The position numbers and the translations under genes are program-made. The notes below the pieces were generated by a model. That model did not search any database. It was given only the letters and a program-made list of their open reading frames with translations, and had not been told where the DNA came from. A DNA stretch of 43,194 nt. It comes from Hepatocystis sp. ex Piliocolobus tephrosceles. Its lineage: Eukaryota > Apicomplexa > Aconoidasida > Haemosporida > Plasmodiidae. How positions within the stretch are numbered: the stretch's first letter is position 1; every line of letters begins with the position of its first letter. Positions 1 to 10,306 of the stretch are shown in pieces. The stretch spans positions 1 through 43,194 of the forward strand of contig CABPSV020000029.1 of the NCBI GenBank assembly GCA_902459845.2, given 5' to 3'.

Positions 1-2681
1 GTGTTACCCTCGTTTGATGTGTTACCCTCGTTTGATGTGTTACCCTCGTTCGATAAACCATCCCCGTTCGATAAACCATCCCCATTTGATAGGTCATCCC
101 CATTTGATAGGTCATCCCCATTTGATAGGTCATCCCCATTCAATGGATCATCCCCTTTTGACGCATTAGCATCCTTTTTCACATGTACTACTTCCTGTTC
201 ATCCTTTTTTTTTTTTTTTTCATTTCCTTTTTCCTGTATATTCCACTCTTTACCTAATGTATAACTTTTATTTAAGTCATACATCACCTTATTTTCTTTT
301 TTTTTATTTTCTTTTAAAAAATCTTTGTCTTGTGTAATAAATTTACTTTTACTTTGTTTATTATATTCATCAAATTTCGATAAATAAGTATTAACATTTT
401 TTTCTAATTTATAATCATTTATTTTTTTTTTTAAATCTAATTTATATTCATTATAAAAATGTTCATGTAAATGATTCTTTTTTTCTTTTATATTTCTTTC
501 TTTATCTAATAATGTGTTTATTTTATTTTTTTCATTTAATGCATTTATTGTTTTGGGTTTGTTATTTGGTAGTATATCGCTCAATACATTTGGTTTATTG
601 TTATACTCTTTTTTAAATTCTTTTTTATTATCAACATTTTTTTTTTCATAGGTGGAGTTGTCACGGAGGTTATGATCTACGTTGTCGTGATTAATATTTT
701 CTTGATCAATACTTTCATGATATAAGTTGTCACCAGGTATGTTTCCATTGTTAGGTATGTGTCCATTTTTAGGTAAATTACCAGTACCTAGATCCCTTAC
801 ATTTATAGACTTTGGTGGAATTATCTCCTGCTTCTCTTCAGTCCTCTTTATTTGGGTAGTATCAGACAAATCTTCATTTAAAAGAATTTCATTTTTTAAT
901 AATTTAATTTTTTCAAATTTTTCTTTTATTTTTAATTCATCTGATAAAAATTTATTTTCATTAAATAAATAATCAAATTTAGAAACTGTATTACTATTAT
1001 CATTATTATTAAACATATTTTGTTTAAGATCTATATTTTTCATTTCCCCCTTATCCTCTTTTTCAATATTATACTCTATCATAGTTATTTTTTTTTTTTG
1101 TTTTTCTGGAATGTTCAATGAAAGTAAAGAAGTTGGTAAATCTTCTGTTGTATCATACATTTTAGATTTTAAATTATTTTTTTTAGACTTATTTAATAAC
1201 ATATTCTCACCATTTATAACCTTATCGCTTTTATTATTTTTTTGAGAATGTAAAAGTATACCATTACTATTATTATTACCACTACTATTATTATTACCAC
1301 TACTATTATTATTACCACTACTATTATTATTACTACTACTATTATTATTATTACCACTACTATTATTATTATTACCACTACTATTATTATTATTACCACT
1401 ACTATTATTATTACCACTACTATTATTATTACTACTACTATTATTATTATTACCACTACTATTATTACCACTACTATTATTACCACTACTATTATTATTA
1501 CCATTACTACTATTATTACCACTACTATTATTATTACCACTACCACTGTTATTATTGGAAGTGTTTCTATTGCTACTGTTTTTATGTTCATAATTTAATA
1601 AATTTGTATGGTTGTTTTTATTTAAGCTGACATTCCTTTTTATATATAAATCAGTATCCTTAACATTATAATTTTTAAAATCAATTTTTAAATTATTTTT
1701 TATTTTATCATAATCAAAAATTAATTTATTTTTTATGTTATTTTTAAACTCATTTAATTCAATTAACTCACACCCGTTTCTGTCTATAGGTTTTTTTTCC
1801 TCAATAATCATATCGTCGTGTTTGTTTTGTACATATTTATTTTGTGTCTGCCCATATTTATTTTGTTCCTTCCCATATTTATTCTGTGCCTGCTCATATT
1901 TATTCTGTTCCTTCCCATATTTATTTTGTGTCTGCCCATATTTATTCTGTGCCTGCTCATATTTACACTCATCCCCTTTATCACTATATTCTACATTGTT
2001 TGAATCATTTGTATTATTCTCTAAACTATTTACTTCATTACTGTTATATTTTCCAATAAAAGTTGTTATGTTTTTTTTATATTTATTTATTATGTCATTT
2101 ATTTTTTTTTTTTTTAAATTCCTGTCGGTTCTTTCATCCATTAAATAATGTTTCTTTGTATTATATACAGATAAATCATCTCCTTTTAATTTATCATTCA
2201 TTTCTTTATTGTTGTTCATATATTTTTTATCAACCATATTTTTATTCAAATCTTCATTTTTACAGCTAGTTATCCTATTATATTTCCCATCCTGTTTGTA
2301 ATCATAATTATTATCTTGCATATCGATATTTTTCATTTTATTACTGTTATAACTTTTATACATTAATGACTTTGCACCATCAGATGTTATACTAAGTGTA
2401 TTTCTTTTTTCATCGACATAGTCTTTTATCATTTCATTACTCATATTAAAGCTATCTTCATTTTTTTTATAATTTTTGGGAAACTTTTTTTCTAAATCGG
2501 TTTTTGTTGTATTCAAATAATTTGACGTACCTTCATCAATGAAATTTTCTAACTTCTTATTGTTCAAAGAGTGACTAATCGTATAACCAGTTTTTGCTTC
2601 ATACTTTTGGTTTTTGTTAAAAGTTTTTTCAACCTCGCTCTCGTTAAACTTGTAGTTCAAGTCGTATCTCAAAAAATCCAT
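1..2681 (-). CDS. Low-complexity Plasmodium protein, N-terminal part (3' end outside window)
   Basis: The reading frame opens at the ATG whose first base is 2681 (protein begins MDFLRYDLNY) and stays open to the left edge, giving 893 codons with no stop. The frame was checked at both ends. The product is hydrophilic and rich in Lys, Asn, Asp and Glu. It holds a seven-residue repeat of the type NKYGQTQ / NKYGKEQ / NKYEQAQ (about 1833-1969), a long Asn-Ser-Gly tract (about 1255-1560) and, at the window edge, five- to six-residue repeats of the type SNGDDL and SNEGNT. No catalytic domain, signal peptide or membrane segment is visible. The even codon pattern and absence of stops through non-repetitive stretches support real coding. 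I do not recognise the family. A short upstream ATG (GAATGACAATAA) lies just before the start. The C-terminus and any later exons are not in the window. Confidence 0.8.
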   Translation of the reverse strand, partial: MDFLRYDLNYKFNESEVEKTFNKNQKYEAKTGYTISHSLNNKKLENFIDEGTSNYLNTTKTDLEKKFPKNYKKNEDSFNMSNEMIKDYVDEKRNTLSITSDGAKSLMYKSYNSNKMKNIDMQDNNYDYKQDGKYNRITSCKNEDLNKNMVDKKYMNNNKEMNDKLKGDDLSVYNTKKHYLMDERTDRNLKKKKINDIINKYKKNITTFIGKYNSNEVNSLENNTNDSNNVEYSDKGDECKYEQAQNKYGQTQNKYGKEQNKYEQAQNKYGKEQNKYGQTQNKYVQNKHDDMIIEEKKPIDRNGCELIELNEFKNNIKNKLIFDYDKIKNNLKIDFKNYNVKDTDLYIKRNVSLNKNNHTNLLNYEHKNSSNRNTSNNNSGSGNNNSSGNNSSNGNNNSSGNNSSGNNSSGNNNNSSSNNNSSGNNNSSGNNNNSSGNNNNSSGNNNNSSSNNNSSGNNNSSGNNNSSGNNNSNGILLHSQKNNKSDKVINGENMLLNKSKKNNLKSKMYDTTEDLPTSLLSLNIPEKQKKKITMIEYNIEKEDKGEMKNIDLKQNMFNNNDNSNTVSKFDYLFNENKFLSDELKIKEKFEKIKLLKNEILLNEDLSDTTQIKRTEEKQEIIPPKSINVRDLGTGNLPKNGHIPNNGNIPGDNLYHESIDQENINHDNVDHNLRDNSTYEKKNVDNKKEFKKEYNNKPNVLSDILPNNKPKTINALNEKNKINTLLDKERNIKEKKNHLHEHFYNEYKLDLKKKINDYKLEKNVNTYLSKFDEYNKQSKSKFITQDKDFLKENKKKENKVMYDLNKSYTLGKEWNIQEKGNEKKKKKDEQEVVHVKKDANASKGDDPLNGDDLSNGDDLSNGDDLSNGDGLSNGDGLSNEGNTSNEGNTSNEGN

Positions 2682-2826
2682 GCTTTTATAATTTATTGTC
2701 ATTCTTTAACCATTTTATACATTTATGTGCATATCATATATATACATATATACATATATACACATACATATATATATTTTTTTTAATTTAAACAAAAATG
2801 AATAAAACAATGTACGAGGAAACTAA

Positions 2827-3050
2827 TACATTAACAAAATAATACATTAACAAAATAATACATTAACAAAATGGTACATTAACAAAATGGTACATTAACA
2901 AAATGGTACATTAACAAAATGGTAATTTAACAAAATGGTACATTAACAAAATGGTACATTAACAAAATGGTAATTTAACAAAATGGTACATTAACAAAAT
3001 GGTACATTAACAAAATGGTACATTAACAAAGTGGTACATTAACAAAGTAA
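2827..3050. repeat. 16-base tandem repeat upstream of the left gene
   Basis: About 14 copies of a unit close to TACATTAACAAAATGG lie in the presumed 5' leader or promoter of the minus-strand gene starting at 2681. Variants (AAATAA, AAATGGTAATTT, AAAGTGG) cluster at the ends and at two inner sites, as expected for a slippage-driven array. Confidence 0.9.
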
Positions 3051-3114
3051 TTAATAAACAAGTAAACACACAGAAAGACAAAAAAAATAAAAAAAAAAAA
3101 AAAAAAGTGTTTAA

Positions 3115-3146
<32 letters not shown>

Positions 3147-3545
3147 GCATGCATGTGCATATTTTTACTCAGTAAAATATGATACAACATAAAATACGAG
3201 CAAAATATATATAAAACAACCTATATTAATATTTAAATATTGTTTTAATATATATATATATATATTTAATATATATATTTTTTTTAACGTATTTATATGT
3301 GACACGATTTTATTTTATAATTATTTTTATAGTTGCTTAAAACTTTGCTTTGGTATTATTATATTTATTCTATTTTATTATTTTTACTTCTAACTAGACA
3401 AAATAGTTTACATATATACTTAAATATAAGTGTTTGATATACACCCGTATATAACTAAAATGAATAGAAAGAAAAATATCCTCCCTTTTATATGAATGCA
3501 AAGATTTTATAAGGTACAACTAAACAAAGGTGAATTAAGATGTTG

Positions 3546-3594
<49 letters not shown>

Positions 3595-4141
3595 ACAATT
3601 CAAAAGAAAAAATAGGAGTATAAAAAAATAGAAAAATGCAAAAAATAAAACATATTTGTAAGAAACAAGGGCTTTTGGTGTATTAAAAAAGTTGTTAAAA
3701 AAGAAAATATTTATTTTAAATGTAATATAATACACATTGTAAAAGAAAAATGAACAAATATGTTTGTATATTAATAAATGCTTTATTTATTTTATTTTTT
3801 ATTATTTTTTTTTTTTTTTTTTTGAGGGAAGGTTTATTATTATTTATTTGTTATATATTTTTATATTATTTAATATTGACTTTTGAATGTGTCACATATT
3901 CATTAATACAAAATGTTAAAAAAAGTGAGTAATAAAAAAAAAAAAATTAAAATATAATATAATAAAAAAAAATACAACAAAAATGCAACAAAAATACAAC
4001 AAATGTACAACAAAAATACAACAAAGATATAACAAAAACATAACAAAAAAAATTAACAAAATATTGCAGAATAAAAAAAAATAAACACTATTAAACACGT
4101 ATCATATGTTTTTTTTTTTTTTTTTTTTTTTTTTTTCTCTG

Positions 4142-4176
4142 TTTTTGTGGGAACCACAAGAGGGTTTAAATAAACC
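4142..4176. other. Two adjacent short hairpins in a GC-richer patch
   Basis: TTGTGG (4145-4150) pairs with CCACAA (4154-4159) across a GAA loop, and G-U pairs can extend the stem to nine pairs. GGTTT (4163-4167) pairs with AAACC (4172-4176) just downstream. The patch has more G+C than the flanking T and A runs. It could be part of a structured transcript or simply chance palindromes. Confidence 0.35.
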
Positions 4177-5160
4177 AAGATTGTTTTTTACTTTTTTTAT
4201 TAAATAGGAAATAAATTTAAATAATATGATAAGGATAATTACAGTAATGTCATGTACATATACATTTGTTCACGTGCATATGTATATATATATATATATA
4301 TATTATGCATACATTTTTTTTTAAATATTCTTGATTGGTTAAAAATATATGCAACCGATACATTTTATTTCATGCTGTTTTGAATTGCTTTGTTTTCATG
4401 ATATGGGATGTATGTATTTACATATGTATGTGCTTATTTTTATTTATTTTGAAGTTATGCAAATTTCAGCTTAACTGAAAAAAATCCACTACCAAGATTT
4501 ATTTTATACGTATACATATATATATGCATATATAAATAGGTACATTTAAAAGTCTCTATTTTTTGAGATCGTGAGCAAAAAAAAAAAAAAAAAAAGACTC
4601 GGTTGTTCTGACAATATTATAAATTAAAAACATATATCCATGATAATATTGCCAAAGCATATACAAGAACTATAGTATCACAAAAAATGTAATTGTTCTC
4701 ATTTTTTAACAATTTAAATGAAACATATTGGATTTTTTTTTTTTTTTTTTAACCGTTTGATTAGAACATAAAAATTAAAAATCATTGAATTGTTTTAAAG
4801 AACATCAACACGAAAACGTATATATACATATATATGTGTGCTATATATGTGTGTGTGCGTTCGTATATTTACCCTAACATAAGTGATGTATTTATGTATG
4901 GCGCCCTCATATTTTTCTGATAACTTTTTTGTAGTGTAAAACAAACAGTTTTGTACAATACATTTAAAAGCCCCTTTTTAATATTAATTGATTAATTGAT
5001 TAATTTATTTTCACAAATTTTCACAAATTTTTACAAAATTTTACAAAATTTTACAAAATTTTAATATTCCTATGTTAGGTTTACCTTTTAAGCACTTTAA
5101 GATAAGATAAGCGAACAGCTATCGTAATTTATGTTGTGTTATTCATTCGAATATGTTTTT

Positions 5161-5203
<43 letters not shown>

Positions 5204-5744
5204 TATACATTTAAAAAGCTTTAAAAATTAATAAAAAGGGAGAACATTTTTAACATAGAATTTGATACATACAATTAATTCATATATTTATATGAATTTA
5301 TGTAATTATTGTATATAGATAACAGCTATATAGGACTCATTTTTTTTTTTTTAAATAAAAATATCTGACAAACTTTTTTTTGTTTTTTTTCTATATATTA
5401 TATTATTTGTATTTTATAACATAACATCATACAACTTTTTACTTGTTTAACCCCATTTTTTTTTTTTTTTTTAACTTGTTTATTTTTGTTATTGAACATA
5501 AAAACTTTTATTATTATTTTTATTTTTGAGCTTCATCAAATATGTTACATTTGGCTTGTTTATAAAGAACCCAACAAAATTATTTTTTTTTTTTTTTTTT
5601 AAGTTTATTATACTTGTAGGCTCATATATATATATAAAACATGAGCGTTTAAGAAGCATGTATACATATAAACGTATATATATATATATATGTATATACT
5701 TCTGCTTTCCCCCTTTATGGCAATTTTATAATTCAATTATAAAT

Positions 5745-5985
5745 TAAAAAATTAAAAAATTAAAGTATTAAAATATTAAAATATTAAAATATTAAAATAT
5801 TAAAATATTAAAATATTAAAATATTAAAATATTAAAATATTAAAATATTAAAATATTAAAATATTAAAATATTAAAATATTAAAAAATTAAAATATTAAA
5901 ATATTAAAAAATTAAAAAATTAAAAAATTAAAAAATTAAAATATTAAAATATTAAAATATTAAAATATTAAAATATTAAAAAATA
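5745..5985. repeat. 8-base AAAATATT tandem repeat
   Basis: Roughly 240 bases of nearly pure A+T with period 8 (AAAATATT), including a block where the unit becomes AAAAAATT. It lies about 200 bases upstream of the plus-strand gene at 6188, so it is promoter-proximal. It is too short and too regular to be called a centromere. Confidence 0.85.
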
Positions 5986-6187
5986 AATAAATACATATTT
6001 GTGTTTTTTTTTTAATTATCCCCCATTAGCCAATTCACAATGTAATACCCATAATAACTTGTCAAACACAACTTAGTCACCTTTTTTATAAAATAATATA
6101 TACCATACTAGTAACATTCTTTCGCTCTGCAATATATATATATATATATATATAATTTTTTTTTATTTGTAAAGTAAAACACAAGTA

Positions 6188-9100
6188 ATGGGATTAAACA
6201 CATTTTTAGAAGACTTATTGAATAAATGGAGAGAGAAAAAAATAAATTTATCTTCTGCGTGTTTATGTTTTGAGTATGTGAAAAATAGTCTAACACGATG
6301 TAAAAATAAAACAGATTTTTATACAAATGATATTAAAGATGTAACATTAAAAAATTTTTTGGATTTACTTGAAAATAAAAAAAATAATAACAATAAAAGT
6401 GACGATAATAACAATAAAAGTGGCATAGGAATCCTTCAGAATGCAGACAATTTACATAATAAATATTTTTTTATGATATTTGTGACTTTTATTTTTAATT
6501 TAGAAAACATTTTGATAGTGGAAAATACAAGTAAGGATTTTTTAAAGTACCTTGAAGAGCAGTATGATAAAACAAAACATGACATAAACAAAAATTGTAA
6601 ATCATTAAAAAAAGAAAAAAATATTAATAAAGATTCATATGTGGATGGAAAAATAAACCATATAGATAGTTTAACAATAGAAAAAATAGAGTCAAATATG
6701 TTAATATTAAATAAAAAAAATGAAAAAGTATCAGATGAAAAAAAAACATTATTATCGAGTACAAACAAAAATTTAAAAGAATATATGTTGTATGATAATG
6801 TTTTTCAAAATTTTGACGTACTTATTAAAACTTGTATAAATTTAAAAGTATATATGGATGCTAGCACAAATGGTGTCAGTTTTAATAATGTCTGTACTGA
6901 CCATACTAATAATAATAATAATAATAATAGCCATAATAATAATAGCCATAATAATAATAGCCATAATAATAATAGCCATAATAATAATAGCCATAATAAT
7001 AATAGCCATAATAATAATAGCCATAATAATACCAGCCATAATAATACCAGTCATAATAATACCAGCCATAATAATATCAGCCATAATAATATCAGCCATA
7101 ATAATACCAGCCATAATAATACCAGCCATAATAATATTGTTAACAACGACGGAACCAACAACAACAACAACAACGAACTGTTTATCTTTTGCAAGGTACA
7201 CATATTCTATTCCATAACAAAATTTATATTTTTACTTTCCCATTACCACGAACAATTAAGTTTAAAATATAACAAGTATATAAGACATATAATACAATAT
7301 ATTTTAAATATAAATATGAGTATTTTAATAAAAAACGATTATATTTTAAAACTTAGTAACAACGTGTTATTAATCATTGTATATAAAAATTATAACATAA
7401 TAAAAGAGTATGAACACGTTTTATTTAATTATATATATATGCAGTTAAACAAGAAAAACCACCTAGATAAAATCATAAAAAAAGTGTTATTAACCTATTT
7501 GTTAAAAAAAAAAAATATTACTTTTAATAATGAAATATATGAGAATATAAATAAATATGCAAATGATAATATGAGTTTATTTTTAAAATATAATAAAAAA
7601 GAAAATTTATTCATTTTTTTTAATTGCTTGGACATATATGTAACATTAATTAATATGGAAATTAGTAACTCCGATAAAAATGTTTTTTTTTTGAAAAATA
7701 CAGAATGTACAAATATTAATTTGAATATTAATAATTTAATTATTAATATTTATAAATTGTTAGAATATTTAACAAAATTGACAAAAAGGTATATTATATT
7801 AAATAAACAAATAGATATATCTTTAAATGTTAACAGTAGCCCTTATATTATTCAGGAAAAAATAAATACTTCGCTATCTACATCTATTGAGAATAATATT
7901 ACTGTTGAACATATTTTAAAAAACGTTTTCAACAAAGTAAAAACAAACGAACGACTATTTAACGGTGTATCATTTAACTGTGTACCATTTAACAATGCAC
8001 CATTTAACGAACGACCAAATTTAATAATAAATATTAATAATAAATCACATTTGGATGAGAATTTATTTACCTATGTTAATGATAATATTTTTTCTTTTTT
8101 TCAATCATTAATTAATCACATGGACAAAGAATTAATAAACATGTATGAACATAATTTTATCGATTTATTACAACAATATTTTACTACCAACTATAGTTGT
8201 ACCTTATTTTTAATCTACTTTTTAAACACAAATTCGATCAATTATTTTAAAAATTTATTATTAAAATGTCCTATTATTTTTGACAAATATATAAAATATA
8301 TAATTTCACATTTCCAAACTATTAATTATTTAACTCAAAATAAGTTAATTTTATTTAATGAAAAAGACGAGAAAGAAGAGCAAGTAGAGAAGGTGGAAAA
8401 AGCGGAAAAAAATGAATCACTTTATAGTATATTGTATAAAATAAAAATGACAATACATGGGAAAACATTATTTTATAATAACAAAGATACCATATTTAGC
8501 AAAAGTACTAATAGACAATACAACAATATCAATAATTGTGTTACTGATATTTATTCCATTTATTATAGCATATATAATAACTGTGTAAGTACACTTCTTA
8601 TTTTTTTTAAAAATATGGAACGACATTGTTATGATTATCACATAAAAGATAAACTTTTATTATATTATGAACATTTTCTTATATATATATTTAATAATAA
8701 AAATAATGTAAACTTAGATTTAATTTTACAAAGTAATATATCATTATATCTTACATTAAAATTATTATTTTATTTTGTAAAAATTAAAAACTTACCATAT
8801 AAAAATATACATAATATTTATTATAATTTATCAAATAAAAAAAATGATTTATTAAATTGTATTACTAACCAAAAACAAAAAGAATTTTTGTCTCTCTTAA
8901 ACAAAAATAAAAATATTGATAATAATGCTTTTATAAACAAAATACAATTATTCCTAATTCAAAATTTGGATATAATTATTTCGGAAAATAATCAAGTTGA
9001 TTTTTATAAAAAAAAAAAAAAAATAAAACAGGTAAAACAGGTGAAACAATTATTAACTGATTTGAAAAACAAAAGAAGTAATATAGAAGTAACAAATGCC

Positions 9101-10015
9101 ACAGAAAAAAAAAACCTAAATTATAAAACAGACGAAACGTTTGGGATGATCGAAAACAATGACGAATGTTATAATAACGATGGATTAAAAAAAAGTAACT
9201 TCGGTTTGGTAAATGAGGTACTTAGGGGGAATGATACATCATCGGGTGATAACACAGATATTCCTTTTGATTTATGTGCAAACCAACAAGGTCATTATCA
9301 AGACGACACTAACAACAATAACGGCAATAATAGCGACAATAATAGCGATAACAATAGCGACAATAATAGCGATAACAATAGCGATAACAATAGCGATAAC
9401 TATAAACAAAAAAATAAAACTTCATTTACCCAGATAAACACAGAGGAAAGTTTGAAAAAACAAGATTATAAAAAAAATAAAAAAAATAAACAAAAAATAG
9501 AAACACTAAAAATGGTAAAAAATAATAATTTAACTTATAAAAAAATAAATGAACAAAAACACATAACAGAAAATAATAACATAGACACTAGTGTTAAAAA
9601 AAGTCAAAAATCAAATGATGAATATAACCAAATTAATGGTCAAATACATTCAGACGACAATAACGATTTTAAACAAAAACGTAAACTTGTCGGACAGGCC
9701 GAACATTACTCACCGTGTGAAGTTACGTCCGAGGAGGATAAAACCACATGCGAACAAATAAATATCTACAAGAAAAAAAAAAAAAAAAAAAAAAAAAAAA
9801 GGAGCAAACAAAATGAAATAATGTCTGACCAAACAAATGTTCACAAAAAAAAAAAAAAATATATAAAGACGGATATACAGACAGATAATATGACAAATAT
9901 GAACAAAAATTTAAAAAAATTAAAAAGTTTAACAGAAAATGTAAGAGAAATATCATCGTCTGATGTTATGGATTCTTTGGAATACATGAAACAATCAATT
10001 TTAAATGATTTATAA
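6188..10015 (+). CDS. Conserved-looking protein of unknown function, 1275 residues, single exon
   Basis: A single open frame starts at ATG 6188 (MGLNTFLEDLLNKW) just after a (TA)n tract and an A-rich leader. Residues 1-60 and roughly 330-900 are Leu/Ile/Phe/Tyr-rich and look helical, as in a HEAT- or ARM-like scaffold, but no repeat family could be assigned. A run of five-residue SHNNN units (about residues 245-315) is encoded by a 15-base tandem repeat. The last 300 residues are charged and Lys-rich, with a SDNN repeat near residue 1055 and two poly-lysine runs near 1195 and 1220 that would act as nuclear or nucleolar targeting signals. The gene ends convergently with the TAF6-like gene, 291 bases away. 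A ribosome-biogenesis scaffold is one guess from this architecture only; the function is unknown. Confidence 0.85.
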   Translation: MGLNTFLEDLLNKWREKKINLSSACLCFEYVKNSLTRCKNKTDFYTNDIKDVTLKNFLDLLENKKNNNNKSDDNNNKSGIGILQNADNLHNKYFFMIFVTFIFNLENILIVENTSKDFLKYLEEQYDKTKHDINKNCKSLKKEKNINKDSYVDGKINHIDSLTIEKIESNMLILNKKNEKVSDEKKTLLSSTNKNLKEYMLYDNVFQNFDVLIKTCINLKVYMDASTNGVSFNNVCTDHTNNNNNNNSHNNNSHNNNSHNNNSHNNNSHNNNSHNNNSHNNTSHNNTSHNNTSHNNISHNNISHNNTSHNNTSHNNIVNNDGTNNNNNNELFIFCKVHIFYSITKFIFLLSHYHEQLSLKYNKYIRHIIQYILNINMSILIKNDYILKLSNNVLLIIVYKNYNIIKEYEHVLFNYIYMQLNKKNHLDKIIKKVLLTYLLKKKNITFNNEIYENINKYANDNMSLFLKYNKKENLFIFFNCLDIYVTLINMEISNSDKNVFFLKNTECTNINLNINNLIINIYKLLEYLTKLTKRYIILNKQIDISLNVNSSPYIIQEKINTSLSTSIENNITVEHILKNVFNKVKTNERLFNGVSFNCVPFNNAPFNERPNLIININNKSHLDENLFTYVNDNIFSFFQSLINHMDKELINMYEHNFIDLLQQYFTTNYSCTLFLIYFLNTNSINYFKNLLLKCPIIFDKYIKYIISHFQTINYLTQNKLILFNEKDEKEEQVEKVEKAEKNESLYSILYKIKMTIHGKTLFYNNKDTIFSKSTNRQYNNINNCVTDIYSIYYSIYNNCVSTLLIFFKNMERHCYDYHIKDKLLLYYEHFLIYIFNNKNNVNLDLILQSNISLYLTLKLLFYFVKIKNLPYKNIHNIYYNLSNKKNDLLNCITNQKQKEFLSLLNKNKNIDNNAFINKIQLFLIQNLDIIISENNQVDFYKKKKKIKQVKQVKQLLTDLKNKRSNIEVTNATEKKNLNYKTDETFGMIENNDECYNNDGLKKSNFGLVNEVLRGNDTSSGDNTDIPFDLCANQQGHYQDDTNNNNGNNSDNNSDNNSDNNSDNNSDNNSDNYKQKNKTSFTQINTEESLKKQDYKKNKKNKQKIETLKMVKNNNLTYKKINEQKHITENNNIDTSVKKSQKSNDEYNQINGQIHSDDNNDFKQKRKLVGQAEHYSPCEVTSEEDKTTCEQINIYKKKKKKKKKKRSKQNEIMSDQTNVHKKKKKYIKTDIQTDNMTNMNKNLKKLKSLTENVREISSSDVMDSLEYMKQSILNDL
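6916..7137 (+). repeat. 15-base coding repeat (AGCCATAATAATAAT)
   Basis: About 15 copies of a 15-base unit encode SHNNN, drifting to SHNNT and SHNNI in the later copies. The array is in frame throughout. It also creates long false open frames on both strands, which should be ignored. Confidence 0.9.
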
Positions 10016-10197
10016 AAAGGGGAGAGACTAAAATGCAAAAATTTAATGAAATAACAGAGCAAGCATAAACAGATATATATATATATATATATAAACAAAA
10101 GTGGTTAAAATGTATAAAAACAAGTAGTAAAAAAATGTATAAAAACAAATAAAATTATGAACACTTAAAATATTTCATCCTTTTTATTATTTTATAC

Positions 10198-10200
<3 letters not shown>

Positions 10201-10253
<53 letters not shown>

Positions 10254-10274
10254 AAAAAAAAAAAAAAAAAAAAA
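10201..10274. repeat. Poly-A tract between convergent genes
   Basis: A run of about 48 A, then GT, then about 24 A fills most of the 291-base gap between two convergent stop codons. Read from either strand this could contribute to 3'-end formation, but no specific signal can be separated from the homopolymer. Confidence 0.8.
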
Positions 10275-10306
10275 TATGCGTGTATCACATCTAAGCGTGC
10301 ACAACA

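Larger units (their letters stand above)
2682..6187. other. Divergent intergenic region
   Basis: About 3.5 kb separate the starts of two divergently transcribed genes, so both promoters and 5' leaders should lie here. It holds a 16-base minisatellite next to the left gene, an 8-base minisatellite near the right gene, a 48-base poly-A run (about 3546-3593), many T runs and (TA)n tracts. A small group of short perfect hairpins lies at 4142-4176, with another (TTTCAG...CTGAAA) near 4465-4485. Open frames here are short and made of homopolymer or TA codons; I see no convincing gene. Confidence 0.6.

Noticed and set aside
1214..1591. Minus-strand Val/Ile-rich open frame of 125 codons
   Set aside because: Off-frame reading of the Asn-Ser-Gly trinucleotide tract. 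The main frame of the left-edge gene runs through it without a stop.
1735..2148. Plus-strand frames with YLFC and IYSVPSH repeats
   Set aside because: Opposite-strand shadows of the NKYGQTQ-type repeat of the left-edge gene.
5745..5985. Possible centromere core
   Set aside because: Plasmodium centromeres are about 2 kb of over 95% A+T; this is a 240-base, 8-base-period array in an ordinary divergent spacer.
6842..7217. Long open frames on both strands across the SHNNN repeat
   Set aside because: They are off-frame or opposite-strand readings of the 15-base coding repeat inside the 1275-residue gene.
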